Origin: Bradyrhizobium rifense
GTDB taxonomy: Bacteria; Pseudomonadota; Alphaproteobacteria; Rhizobiales; Xanthobacteraceae
Length of the DNA stretch: 53,641 nt
Assembly: GCF_008123425.1 (NCBI RefSeq)
Contig: NZ_VSSS01000069.1
Coordinates: 1 to 53,641, forward strand
Direction of reading: 5' to 3'
Made by a program: the position numbers and the translations under genes. Shown in pieces: positions 41,712 through 50,932 of the stretch. Position 1 is the stretch's first letter. Every line of letters starts with the position of its first letter. The notes beneath the pieces were generated by a model, which made no database searches, was not told the origin of the DNA, and was given only the letters and a program-made list of their open reading frames with translations.

Positions 41712-42635
41712 CTAGGCGTTCGCCATCCGGTACGTTCCGCCGATCACGGGATCGCCGTCTGTCGCGACAACGCCGCGCGCGACGAGATCCTCCAGATGCG
41801 CCAGCACGGAATAGCCGGCGGCCGTGGTCAGCCTGGGATCGATGCCGATATAGATTGCGCGCACCATGGTCGGGATGTCGGTCTCACCCTTGGCAAGGCG
41901 GTGCAGGATCGAGGCCTCGCGCGCCTTGCGGTGGCGGATCAGGAAACGCACGAAGCGCGGGCCGTCTGGGATTTCGGGGCCATGGCCGGAGAAATACAGA
42001 TCCTCCTCGCGCGCAGCGAGCCGGTCGAGCGATTCCATGTAGTCGATCATCGAGCCATCGGGCGGCGCCACGATCGAGGTCGACCAGCCCATGACGTGAT
42101 CGCCGACGAAGTTGAACTTGCGCTCGGGCCAGGCAAAGGCGAGATGGTTGGCGGTGTGACCGGGCGTCGCCACGGCCTCGAGCCGCCAGCCGGAGCCTTC
42201 GACGACGTCACCATGAGCGATCCTGATATCGGGGACGAAGTCGCGATCAGAGCCGGATTCCGGATTGTGCCTTTCGCTCTCGAAGCGCGGGCGCGAGGCG
42301 CGGTGCGGGCCCTCGGCATAAACCGGCGCGCCGGTCGCCTGCTTGATGCGCGGTGTGTTGGGCGAGTGGTCGCGGTGGGTGTGGGTGACGAAGATATGGC
42401 TCACCGTCTCGCCGCGCACGGCGTCGAGCAGCGCGGCCGCATGAGCCTCATCGTCGGGACCGGGATCGATGATCGCGACGTTGCCAGTGCCTACGATGTA
42501 GCTGACGGTACCGGTGAAGGTGAACGGGCTCGGATTGTTACAGAGCACCCGCCGCACGCCAGGGCGGACTTCCTCGACGACACCGGCTTTAAGCGGAAAG
42601 TTGCGGTTGAACGGGACATCGTCGTTGTCGGACAT
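41712..42635 (-). CDS. MBL-fold metallo-hydrolase (LACTB2-like)
   Basis: A 307-residue metallo-beta-lactamase-fold hydrolase. The metal-binding HTHRDHSP motif (His-x-His-x-Asp-His), the later GH(T) in VATPGHTANHL, Asp in FVGDHVMGW, and His in YFSGHGPEI complete the two-metal site. A C-terminal winged-helix region (RKAREASILHRLAKGETDIPTMV) is typical of the LACTB2-like group. The start is taken at the ATG at 42635 (MSDNDDVPF); a longer frame reaches into a repeat. The substrate may be RNA or a small ester; not certain. Confidence 0.92.
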   Translation of the reverse strand: MSDNDDVPFNRNFPLKAGVVEEVRPGVRRVLCNNPSPFTFTGTVSYIVGTGNVAIIDPGPDDEAHAAALLDAVRGETVSHIFVTHTHRDHSPNTPRIKQATGAPVYAEGPHRASRPRFESERHNPESGSDRDFVPDIRIAHGDVVEGSGWRLEAVATPGHTANHLAFAWPERKFNFVGDHVMGWSTSIVAPPDGSMIDYMESLDRLAAREEDLYFSGHGPEIPDGPRFVRFLIRHRKAREASILHRLAKGETDIPTMVRAIYIGIDPRLTTAAGYSVLAHLEDLVARGVVATDGDPVIGGTYRMANA

Positions 42636-42660
42636 GGCTTGCACATACCTTGCTGACTTC

Positions 42661-42770
42661 GTCATGCCCGGCCTTGTGCCGGGCATCCACGTTCTTCGCG
42701 TGGTCTAAGACGCGGATGGCCGGGACATCTAGCGCGAAGACGCGCTTCGCGCTTTTGCCCGGCCATGACG
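42661..42770. repeat. Palindromic intergenic element
   Basis: A 110-base element bounded by GTCATGCCCGGCC and TGCCCGGCCATGAC, imperfect inverted ends, with an internal GCGCGAAGACGCGCTTCGCGC hairpin. I recognise the GTCATGCCCGGC...CCGGGCATCCACG form as a common bradyrhizobial intergenic repeat. It lies between the MBL and acyl-CoA dehydrogenase genes. Confidence 0.75.
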
Positions 42771-42813
42771 CACTTGGAGAGTTCAGTCGCATCCCGCGCT
42801 CGGGCGGCTTTGC

Positions 42814-44028
<1,215 letters not shown>

Positions 44029-44166
44029 GAAACGTCCTTTCGGTCTGGTTCCGTCTAAAAATTGCCGACAAACTAAAACGCCGCGGCAACAAGTGCAATT
44101 GCATTGCAGATGTATCGGTCTGCGTGAATCCCGGGGATGCGCGTCGCAGGCCCCGGAATGACAGCG

Positions 44167-45243
44167 CTAGCTTTCAAGCTGCTCGTTGGCGACGATCTCG
44201 ATGCCGAAGCCCGAGAGGCCCTTGTAGTCATGCACCGACGAGGTGAGATGGCGGATCGAGGTGACGCCGAGATCGCGCAGGATCTGGGCGCCGACGCCGA
44301 CTTCGCGCCACTGGCGGTTGCGGTCGGCTTCCGTCGCGCTCTCATCAGCCAGCGGGGCCACAGGGACGCCGGCCGCGCCATCGCGCAGATAAACCAGCAC
44401 GCCGCGGCCGGACTTCTTGAACTGCTCGAGCACGGCCGCCATGCGCTTGTGGCCGGTAAAGGTGTCCTTGACGATGTTCGGCTTGTGAAAGCGCGTCAGC
44501 ACGTTCTTGCCGTCGCCGACGCCGTTGTAGACGAAAGCGACGTGGGCGATGGAATCGAACGGCGAGCGGTAGGCATAGCCCTGGAGCGGCCCGATCGGGC
44601 TTTCGGTGGTGAAGGTCGAGACCCGCTCGATCAGCTTTTCGCGTGCCTGGCGATAGGCGATCATGTCGGCGATGGTGACGTGCTTCAACTTGTGCTTGGC
44701 GGCGAACTGGGAAACCTGCTCGCCCTTCATCACGCTGCCGTCGTCGTTCATCAATTCGCTGATGACGCCGACCGGCGGCAGCCCTGAGAGCTTGCAGAGA
44801 TCGACCGCGGCCTCGGTGTGGCCGGAGCGCAGCAGCACGCCGCCGTCCTTGGCGATCAGCGGGAAGATGTGGCCCGGACGGGCGAAGTCGTTGGCGCCAG
44901 CGTTGGGATTGGACAGCGCACGGCAGCAGGAGGCGCGCTCCTCGGCCGAGATGCCGGTGCCGCCGTCGGGCTTGTAGTCGATCGAGACCGTGAAGGCTGT
45001 GGTGTGGGCGGAATCGTTGTGGGCGACCATCGGATCGAGCCGCAGCCGCCGCGCGTCCTCGGTGGTGATCGGCGCGCAGACGATGCCGGAGGTGTGGCGG
45101 ATGATGAAGGCCATCTTTTCCGCTGTGCAGAATGAGGCGGCGACGATCAGATCGCCCTCGCCCTCGCGATCCTCGTCGTCGGTCACGACGACAAGCTCGC
45201 CCCGGGCAAAGGCCTGCAAAACTTCCTGAACGGTATCGGGCAT
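44167..45243 (-). CDS. ribB: 3,4-dihydroxy-2-butanone-4-phosphate synthase with degenerate GTP cyclohydrolase II domain
   Basis: A 358-residue two-domain protein of riboflavin biosynthesis. The N-terminal RibB domain (about 1-200) is complete: VVVTDDEDREGEGDLIVAA, HTSGIVCAPI, DGGTGISAEERA, RPGHIFPL and SGHTEAAVDL, giving 3,4-dihydroxy-2-butanone 4-phosphate from ribulose 5-phosphate. The C-terminal half is laid out like RibA, but the zinc cysteines of GTP cyclohydrolase II are gone: the family HS(E)CLTGD(V/A)FGSLRCDCG reads HKPNIVKDTFTGHKRM here. Only the RibB activity is therefore expected. The start is the ATG at 45243; no FMN riboswitch was found upstream. Confidence 0.92.
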   Translation of the reverse strand: MPDTVQEVLQAFARGELVVVTDDEDREGEGDLIVAASFCTAEKMAFIIRHTSGIVCAPITTEDARRLRLDPMVAHNDSAHTTAFTVSIDYKPDGGTGISAEERASCCRALSNPNAGANDFARPGHIFPLIAKDGGVLLRSGHTEAAVDLCKLSGLPPVGVISELMNDDGSVMKGEQVSQFAAKHKLKHVTIADMIAYRQAREKLIERVSTFTTESPIGPLQGYAYRSPFDSIAHVAFVYNGVGDGKNVLTRFHKPNIVKDTFTGHKRMAAVLEQFKKSGRGVLVYLRDGAAGVPVAPLADESATEADRNRQWREVGVGAQILRDLGVTSIRHLTSSVHDYKGLSGFGIEIVANEQLES

Positions 45244-45432
45244 GTCCCAATCTCTATTGGTTATGGGCCGGAGGCTTAGCGGACGCCTTAGCTGGACTTG
45301 GGCCCAAGCGCTAGTGTCCTGGATGCAACCGCATATGCCCGGAGGCCGCTCCCAGCCAGGCTTTCACGCTTGCACCGAAGATACCACGGATATAGGCGCG
45401 CCCGGCCCGGACGGAAGACGGCCGCACCGCCC

Positions 45433-47163
45433 TCAGGGCAGCACTTCGCGCCGCTCGCCAAGCCGAGCATCGAGCTCGGCGCGCTTGTCGGCCAACAGGC
45501 CGGCCTGGGCGGCCTCGATCACCGTAAACAATTCATGAGCGTCGCTGAGCCGGGTCACGGTGACATAGCTGGCGCCTGCCGCGTAGAGCTCGCCGACGTC
45601 GGACAGGAGATCGGCGGTGGCGACGATCAGGGCCTTGGGATTGAGGGTGCGGACGTGGCGGACCAGCTTCTCATTGCTGGCCCCCTTCAGCAGCGCATCC
45701 GGCACGCTGAGAATGATCATCTCGGACTTGCCGATCCCGGCATGGAGCAGCGTGTCGGCGCTGCTGATGTCGCCATAGATCACGTGCAGGCCGCGCGAAA
45801 GCAGGGTCTGGTACACATTGGGGTTGAAGTCGATCACCGTGATCTGCTCCAGCAGGACCGGGGTCTGCCGTTCGATCTCGGCCAGCAGCGCGCTCGCGCT
45901 GCGGAAAAAGCCGAGGATGACGATGCGGCGCGCTTCGCCATGGCCGCCTTCGCCCCCCTCCTCGGCGTGGCCGCTGCCATGGTCGAGATCGCGCAAGCCG
46001 ATCCGCTTGAGCGGGCCGATGGCCCAGCGGGTGACCTTGTCGCTGCGCGCCATGACGAAGGTCGAGAGCACCGCCAGCACCACGAAGGCGAAGGAGGCCG
46101 CATTCGCCGTTTCAGCCGCGATGTGATTGTCGGCGACGCCGGTCTGGATCACCACCAGAGAGAACTCGGAGATCTGCGCCAGATTGATCGCGGGCAGCAG
46201 GCTCGCGCGCAGACCCTGCTTCATCAGATAGAGCGGCGTGAAGGTAGTGACGAGGCGGCTCACCACCGTGAACGCGGCAATCATCAAGGCCAGCCCGATC
46301 ACCGAGAGGCCGGGCACGGGAATGGTCATGCCCAGCGCCACGAAGAACAGCGTGATGAAGAAGTCGCGGAGCGTCGTGACCTTGGCCGTGACGTCGAGCG
46401 CGTAAGGAAAGGTCGAGAGCGAGACGCCGGCGATCAGCGCGCCCATCTCGCGCGAGAGCGAGAGCTGCTCGGCGGTCTCGGCGACGAGAAAGCACCAGGC
46501 AAGAGCGCCGAGCAGGATCAGCTCGGGGCGGCGGGCGATCTGGTGGAATAACCTCGGCAGCACATAGCGGCTGACCAGCAGCGCGGCAGCGACCAGCACT
46601 GCGACGCGACCGATGGACAGCAGGATGACGCCGATCTGCAGGTTCGCGAGACTCGGCTGCACCGCCAGGAACAGGATGGCAAAGATGTCCTGAAGCACCA
46701 GCACGCCGAGCGTGATACGGCCGGGCAAGGTGTCGAGCTCGCGCTTCTCGTAGAGCACCTTGACGATGATGACGGTTGAGGACAGCGCGCAGGCAATGCA
46801 GAGATAGAGCGCATCGAAATGCCCGCCGCCGAGCGAGAGCCCGATGCCTGCAAAGAACAGGATGCCGAGCAGGCAGCCGCCGATCAGCTGGCCGCCGGCC
46901 GCGAACAGGATCACCTTGCCCGCCCGCACGATCTTCTTCAGGTCGATCTCGAGCCCGATCATGAACAGCATGAAGATCAGGCCGAGCTCGGAGATGACGC
47001 TGATCGATTCCTGCGACTTGACCCAGCCGGCACCGAATGGACCTATGCAGAAGCCGGCGATAAGGTAGGCCAGGATCAGCGGTTGCCGGGAAAAATGGGC
47101 GAGCAGGCCCAGCATCCAGGCAAACAGGATACAGAGAGTGATGTCGCGAATGAGCTCGTGCAT
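45433..47163 (-). CDS. KefB/KefC-like cation:proton antiporter
   Basis: A 576-residue monovalent-cation antiporter with a 12-13 helix Na+/H+-exchanger (CPA2) domain (about 1-380) and a C-terminal RCK/TrkA-N-like domain (about 412-540). I start at the ATG at 47163 (MHELIRDITLC). The exchanger part includes LIAGFCIGPFGAGW and GLIFMLFMIGLEIDL and the LQDIFAILFL core with its acidic residue. In the RCK part the NAD-binding Gly motif (GxGxxG) is replaced by GFFRSA, so nucleotide gating may be altered. It probably moves K+ or Na+ against H+. Confidence 0.88.
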   Translation of the reverse strand: MHELIRDITLCILFAWMLGLLAHFSRQPLILAYLIAGFCIGPFGAGWVKSQESISVISELGLIFMLFMIGLEIDLKKIVRAGKVILFAAGGQLIGGCLLGILFFAGIGLSLGGGHFDALYLCIACALSSTVIIVKVLYEKRELDTLPGRITLGVLVLQDIFAILFLAVQPSLANLQIGVILLSIGRVAVLVAAALLVSRYVLPRLFHQIARRPELILLGALAWCFLVAETAEQLSLSREMGALIAGVSLSTFPYALDVTAKVTTLRDFFITLFFVALGMTIPVPGLSVIGLALMIAAFTVVSRLVTTFTPLYLMKQGLRASLLPAINLAQISEFSLVVIQTGVADNHIAAETANAASFAFVVLAVLSTFVMARSDKVTRWAIGPLKRIGLRDLDHGSGHAEEGGEGGHGEARRIVILGFFRSASALLAEIERQTPVLLEQITVIDFNPNVYQTLLSRGLHVIYGDISSADTLLHAGIGKSEMIILSVPDALLKGASNEKLVRHVRTLNPKALIVATADLLSDVGELYAAGASYVTVTRLSDAHELFTVIEAAQAGLLADKRAELDARLGERREVLP

Positions 47164-47230
47164 GCCAGATCGGTCCGTTTCGTCGCACCCTAGAGACCGA
47201 GTGCAGCGCGGCAAGCGAGCAATTCGTCAC

Positions 47231-47758
47231 ATGCGGGCGGGCTTCGCCGCTGCAATGCTGCTATGCCCCCTCGCCTTCGCGGGCCCGGCGGCCGCGCAGC
47301 CCAAAGTGAACCTTGAACAGACCTTCGCCGATTCGCTCACAGCGCTGCCGAAGGAGGAACTCGCGGCTTCCGGCGGCTTCTACGTACCGGCCTATTCCAG
47401 CGTCGCGATGAGCCAGGGCAAGCTGCGGGTCGATTTCTCGGTGACCCTGAGCGTCCACAACGCCTCCGAGACGCAAGCATTGGTGGTCCGGCGCATCGCC
47501 TATTTCGACACGACCGGCAAGCAGGTCGAAAGCTATCTGAAGGCGCCGGTCGCGATAAAGCCGCTCGCGACCATCTCGATCTTCATTCCGACCGACGACG
47601 TGCGCGGCGGGACCGGAGCCAATTTCATCGTCGACTGGGCCGCCACCGGCGAGATCGCCGAACCGGTGGTCGAGGCCTTGATGGTTGGCGGCATCGCCAA
47701 TGCGCATTACGCTTTCATCAGCCAGGGACGTCCGACCAGGACGGCGGGTAAGAAGTAA
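47231..47758 (+). CDS. Secreted DUF3124 domain protein
   Basis: A 175-residue exported protein. The ATG at 47231 gives a signal peptide (RAGFAAAMLLCPLAFAGPAAAQ). The mature part matches DUF3124: YVPAYSSVAMSQGKLRVDFSVTLSVHNASETQALVVRRIAYFDTTGKQVESYL, KPLATISIFIPTDDVRGGTGANFIVDW. Predicted all-beta, periplasmic. The function of DUF3124 is not known. It is divergent from the KefB-like gene, and an intergenic stretch of 265 bases (47759-48023), with an inverted GACCCGTCGGGC-type motif near 47930, precedes the aminotransferase. Confidence 0.75.
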   Translation: MRAGFAAAMLLCPLAFAGPAAAQPKVNLEQTFADSLTALPKEELAASGGFYVPAYSSVAMSQGKLRVDFSVTLSVHNASETQALVVRRIAYFDTTGKQVESYLKAPVAIKPLATISIFIPTDDVRGGTGANFIVDWAATGEIAEPVVEALMVGGIANAHYAFISQGRPTRTAGKK

Positions 47759-48023
47759 AGCAGGTCGAAGCGTCCCGCATCTATTGGCCGCGGCTTCAAG
47801 CGAGCGCTGTCGCGACCGCAGATCGAAAACACGAAAACAACCCCATGCACAGTAGCCACGCCCAGCAAAATCAATGCCTTGTTGGCACGCGCGATGAAGA
47901 TGCGGATTTTACGAATTTTGTTTGACCCGTCGGGCAAAACACTGGCATGATCACATCATCGAAATCACAGCACCCGGTCGGCACCAGACCGGCCGCTCAA
48001 TAAAAACAACGAGGAACGCTCCC

Positions 48024-49256
48024 ATGACGTCCAGCTTCGATTTCGCGCCCCTGTTTCCCGCAGGGCTGCCGGCCCCTTCTGCGCGCTGGACGGGCCTCGC
48101 CAAATACAGCTTTGTCGGCGGCAACAACGATTCCGAGCAGCTGCCGCTCGACGAGCTGATCGAGGCTGCCAATCAGGCCCTGCGGCGCGAGGGCCGGTCG
48201 CTCGCCACCTACGGGCTCGCGCACGGGCCGCAGGGTTACTTGCCGCTGCGCGAATTCATAGTGACAAAACTGAAGCGCGATGCCGGCATCAGCTGCGCGG
48301 TCGACGATCTCATGATCGTCTCCGGCTCGCTGCAGGCGCTCGACCTCGTCAACAACACGCTGCTGGCCCGCGGCGACACCGTGATCGTCGAGCAGGAGAG
48401 CTATCAGGGCGCGTTGACCCGCTTGGCACGCCTCGGCGTCAACGTGGTTGGCATTCCGCTCGACGACGACGGCATGCGCATGGACGCGCTGGCCTCGACG
48501 CTGGCCGAGCTGAAAGGCCGCGGCATCCGGCCGAAATACATCTACACCATTCCGACCGTGCAGAATCCGACCGGCAGCATCATGCCGGAGACACGCCGCG
48601 TCGAGTTGCTGCGGTTGTCGGCCGAATATGGCGTGCCTGTGTTCGAGGACGATTGCTATGCCGACCTCATCTGGTCAGGGCAACGGCCGCCCGCGATTCA
48701 CGCCTTGAGCAAGCACGGCGGCGTGATCCATATCGGCTCGTTCTCGAAGTCGATCGCGCCGGCGTTGCGCGTCGGCTTCATCGTGGCGCCCTGGGATGTG
48801 ATGTCGCGGATGCTGGCGCTGAAGACGGATGCTGGCTCCGGCGCGCTGGAGCAGATGGTGCTCGCCACCTATTGCAAGCCGCATTTCGCCAGCCACGTGC
48901 CGGCGCTGACGAAAACGCTGCGCACCAAGCTCGACACGCTGATGGAAGCTCTGAACGAGCAGTTCGGGACGGCGGCGGAATTCGAGGAGCCCAAGGGCGG
49001 CATCTTCCTCTGGGTCAAGCTGCCCGATCAGGTCGATACGCTCAAGCTCTATCAGGCTGCGCTCGCCGCCGGTGTCTCGATCAATCCCGGACCGGAATGG
49101 TCGACCAACAAGGGCCACTCAGGCTCGCGCCTGCGGCTGTGCTTTGCCAGCCCCTCGCATCAGCAGATCCGCGAAGGCGTCGCGGTGCTGGCCGAAGTCT
49201 GCCGCAAGGAGTTCGGCGTGCCGGCCCGCAGCGCCAATGTGGAGAAGCGCGCCTAA
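48024..49256 (+). CDS. PLP-dependent aminotransferase family protein (MocR/Aro8-like fold type I)
   Basis: A 410-residue cytoplasmic aminotransferase. The ATG at 48024 has GAGGAA upstream. The PLP lysine is in HIGSFSKSIAPALRVGF; the conserved Asn/Pro pair is in TVQNPTGSIMP, Asp in FEDDCYADL, and the Arg that binds the substrate carboxylate in GSRLRLCFASP. It resembles the aminotransferase half of MocR regulators and 2-aminoadipate/kynurenine-type enzymes but lacks the GntR DNA-binding half. Its substrate is unknown. The convergent HTH gene overlaps its stop codon. Confidence 0.92.
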   Translation: MTSSFDFAPLFPAGLPAPSARWTGLAKYSFVGGNNDSEQLPLDELIEAANQALRREGRSLATYGLAHGPQGYLPLREFIVTKLKRDAGISCAVDDLMIVSGSLQALDLVNNTLLARGDTVIVEQESYQGALTRLARLGVNVVGIPLDDDGMRMDALASTLAELKGRGIRPKYIYTIPTVQNPTGSIMPETRRVELLRLSAEYGVPVFEDDCYADLIWSGQRPPAIHALSKHGGVIHIGSFSKSIAPALRVGFIVAPWDVMSRMLALKTDAGSGALEQMVLATYCKPHFASHVPALTKTLRTKLDTLMEALNEQFGTAAEFEEPKGGIFLWVKLPDQVDTLKLYQAALAAGVSINPGPEWSTNKGHSGSRLRLCFASPSHQQIREGVAVLAEVCRKEFGVPARSANVEKRA

Positions 49257-49558
49257 GCCGCCCGTGGCTTGCTGCCGTGGATCGCGGAGGCCAGCCGCAG
49301 CAACAGGACGATCGAGACGTTGCCCTTGCCGGCCTCGATCTGGGCGATGTAGCGCCCTGAGATCCCGGAGCGGCGGGCCAACTCCCGACGCGACAGCTCG
49401 CAACGCGCGCGCGAGGACCTCAGGCGCTCGCCCAGCTCCGCCAGAAACGCGGTCTCAGAATAAGGCGGCAGCGCACAGCTTCCCGGCAGCACCTCGCCCG
49501 CGAAATCCATCACTTGATTCAGCATCGCTCTCACCAATTTCGCCTTCGGGAGCGCCAT
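49253..49558 (-). CDS. BoxR/BzdR-like XRE HTH protein lacking the kinase domain
   Basis: A 101-residue DNA-binding protein. From residue 40 it has an XRE helix-turn-helix (FLAELGERLRSSRARCELSRRELARRSGISGRYIAQIEAGKGNVSIVLLLRLASAIHGSK). The form SGxSxRYxAQxExGxGNxSIxLL is very like the N-terminal half of BoxR/BzdR regulators of benzoyl-CoA pathways, which continue into a shikimate-kinase-like sensor. Here the protein stops right after the HTH (KPRAA). It is therefore a truncated or minimal version. The ATG at 49558 has GGGGGT upstream. Its stop overlaps the aminotransferase stop (49253-49256). Confidence 0.75.
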   Translation of the reverse strand: MALPKAKLVRAMLNQVMDFAGEVLPGSCALPPYSETAFLAELGERLRSSRARCELSRRELARRSGISGRYIAQIEAGKGNVSIVLLLRLASAIHGSKPRAA

Positions 49559-49682
49559 CTTACCCCCGACGGGTATGGCCTCATTGACGCGGATCAAATT
49601 CGCGCGCGATTACCCGGCTGCCGTGGACGGCCGCGCCCCGAATGCTAGAACTTGGAATGTTCGAGGCGGGGCTTTTCGGGAC

Positions 49683-50135
49683 ATGATGCGTTGTTTGGGC
49701 CGCTGGATGACAGCGGCGGTGCTTTGGACTGCGTTCGCGTCGCTCGCGCGTGCCGAGACGCTTGCGGCGACGGTCGAGCAATGGGGCTTGCTCGGCTCAT
49801 GGGCGGTCGACTGCGCTGTCAGTCCCGACCGCGACAAGGGCGCACTGCTGACTTACGAAATCCGGAAGGACGGCCGGGTGATCTACCGGCGCAATTTCGG
49901 CGACGCCAAGGACGAGAACGAGGTGGTGTCGGCCACGGTCAACGCGGAAGGCCTGCTCAATGTGATGGTGTACTTCCCCTCGCTGCAGCAGACGCGGGAG
50001 TTCGGACTGTTGCTCTCAGAGCAAGGCAGCTTGCGCGCGATCTACAATCGCAGCGAGCGCGGCGAGTACACGATCAGGGACGGTAAATACGTCAAGACCG
50101 GCGCGAAGACGCCGATACAACAACGCTGCAATTAG
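49683..50135 (+). CDS. Secreted protein of unknown function
   Basis: A 150-residue exported protein. The ATG pair at 49683/49686 gives a signal peptide (MRCLGRWMTAAVLWTAFASLARA). The mature part (TVEQWGLLGSWAVDCAVSPDRDKGALLTYEIRKDGRVIYRRNFGDAKDENEVVSATV) is beta-rich with two cysteines (DC and the C-terminal RCN) that could form a disulfide. The LLGxWAxDC opening is seen in a class of rhizobial periplasmic proteins, but I do not assign a named family. It follows the HTH gene on the opposite strand and ends 37 bases before the convergent TetR gene. Confidence 0.75.
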   Translation: MMRCLGRWMTAAVLWTAFASLARAETLAATVEQWGLLGSWAVDCAVSPDRDKGALLTYEIRKDGRVIYRRNFGDAKDENEVVSATVNAEGLLNVMVYFPSLQQTREFGLLLSEQGSLRAIYNRSERGEYTIRDGKYVKTGAKTPIQQRCN

Positions 50136-50172
50136 GCGGTTTGTGCCTTCGGCCATCAACACGAAAAACGAC

Positions 50173-50805
50173 TCATTCACCGAGGAGCCTGAAAAAGCCC
50201 TTCGAGAAGGAATGAAGCGGTTCGGAACGGCGTTCGAGTTTGGCGCGAAGAACCGCGCCCTCCCAACCGATCCAGAAGAACTCGGCAAGCCAGTCGCAAT
50301 CCTGGTTGGGAGAGATTGCACCAGTAGCCTGGGCAGCTCTCAAGCACTTGGCAGTGCGCTGCTGCCAGTCGATGAACACATCGAACAGCTGCTGGCGAAA
50401 TAATTTTGGAAGTACGCCCATCTCCTGCCCGAGATTGCCCACCAAGCAGCCTCGCGCATAACGGAAGCGCTTCATGGCCGACGTTGCATCGTCGGTAAAA
50501 GCTCTGAGCCTTTCGAGCGGGGAATGCTGCTCGTTCAGGAAGAAGCTGTCGAGCTTCCGCGAAAAGTAGCCAGCGTAGCTGTCGATCAGCTCGGCTCCAA
50601 ATGCCTCTTTGCTCGGAAAGTAGTGGTAGAAGGAACCCTTTGGCACGTCGACGCTCCGCAAGACTTCCTCGATCCCCGTCGCGGAATAGCCCTTCTCCGT
50701 CAGCATAACGACGCCTGCACGGACCAGGGCGTCACGGGTCGCGCTGGTGCCGGCAAGTTCCTTAGGAGGTCGCCCGCGACGGCGGCGAGGCAGCGTTTTG
50801 CTCAT
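50173..50805 (-). CDS. TetR/AcrR family transcriptional regulator
   Basis: A 210-residue repressor. The N-terminal HTH (SATRDALVRAGVVMLTEKGYSATGIEEVLRSVDVPKGSFYHYFPSKEAFGAELI) has the family signature ...VPKGSFYHYFPSKE. The C-terminal helical domain (YFSRKLDSFFLNEQHSPLERLRAF, ARGCLVGNLGQEMGVLP) is of the TetR_C type common in redox/alkylation regulators. The ATG at 50805 lies 11 bases after a near-palindrome (50817-50831), which it probably binds to repress itself. The same sequence upstream of the small secreted gene suggests a shared regulon. Confidence 0.92.
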   Translation of the reverse strand: MSKTLPRRRRGRPPKELAGTSATRDALVRAGVVMLTEKGYSATGIEEVLRSVDVPKGSFYHYFPSKEAFGAELIDSYAGYFSRKLDSFFLNEQHSPLERLRAFTDDATSAMKRFRYARGCLVGNLGQEMGVLPKLFRQQLFDVFIDWQQRTAKCLRAAQATGAISPNQDCDWLAEFFWIGWEGAVLRAKLERRSEPLHSFSKGFFRLLGE

Positions 50806-50816
50806 GCAGTTCGTAA

Positions 50817-50831
50817 TAGACCGACCGTCTA
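50817..50831. promoter_or_regulatory. Candidate TetR operator, copy 1
   Basis: TAGACCGACCGTCTA, 5-bp inverted arms TAGAC/GTCTA around 5 bases. It lies 11 bases upstream of the TetR start codon. It differs by one base from the site at 53311-53325. Confidence 0.7.
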
Positions 50832-50932
50832 GGAGAAGCAAACTGCCCGCGATGCGGTGCTCTGCAAATGGCGGAGACTCCCGCACTTCATCTACTCGTT
50901 CGGTGGCAGGCCTGGGCTCCGGCTTGGCTCAC

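Noticed and set aside
45244..45432. Possible FMN riboswitch upstream of ribB
   Set aside because: The conserved RFN segments are not present in the 189 bases.
50143..50403. Plus-strand 86-codon frame opposite the TetR gene
   Set aside because: It lies entirely over the well-supported TetR coding frame and has no family similarity.
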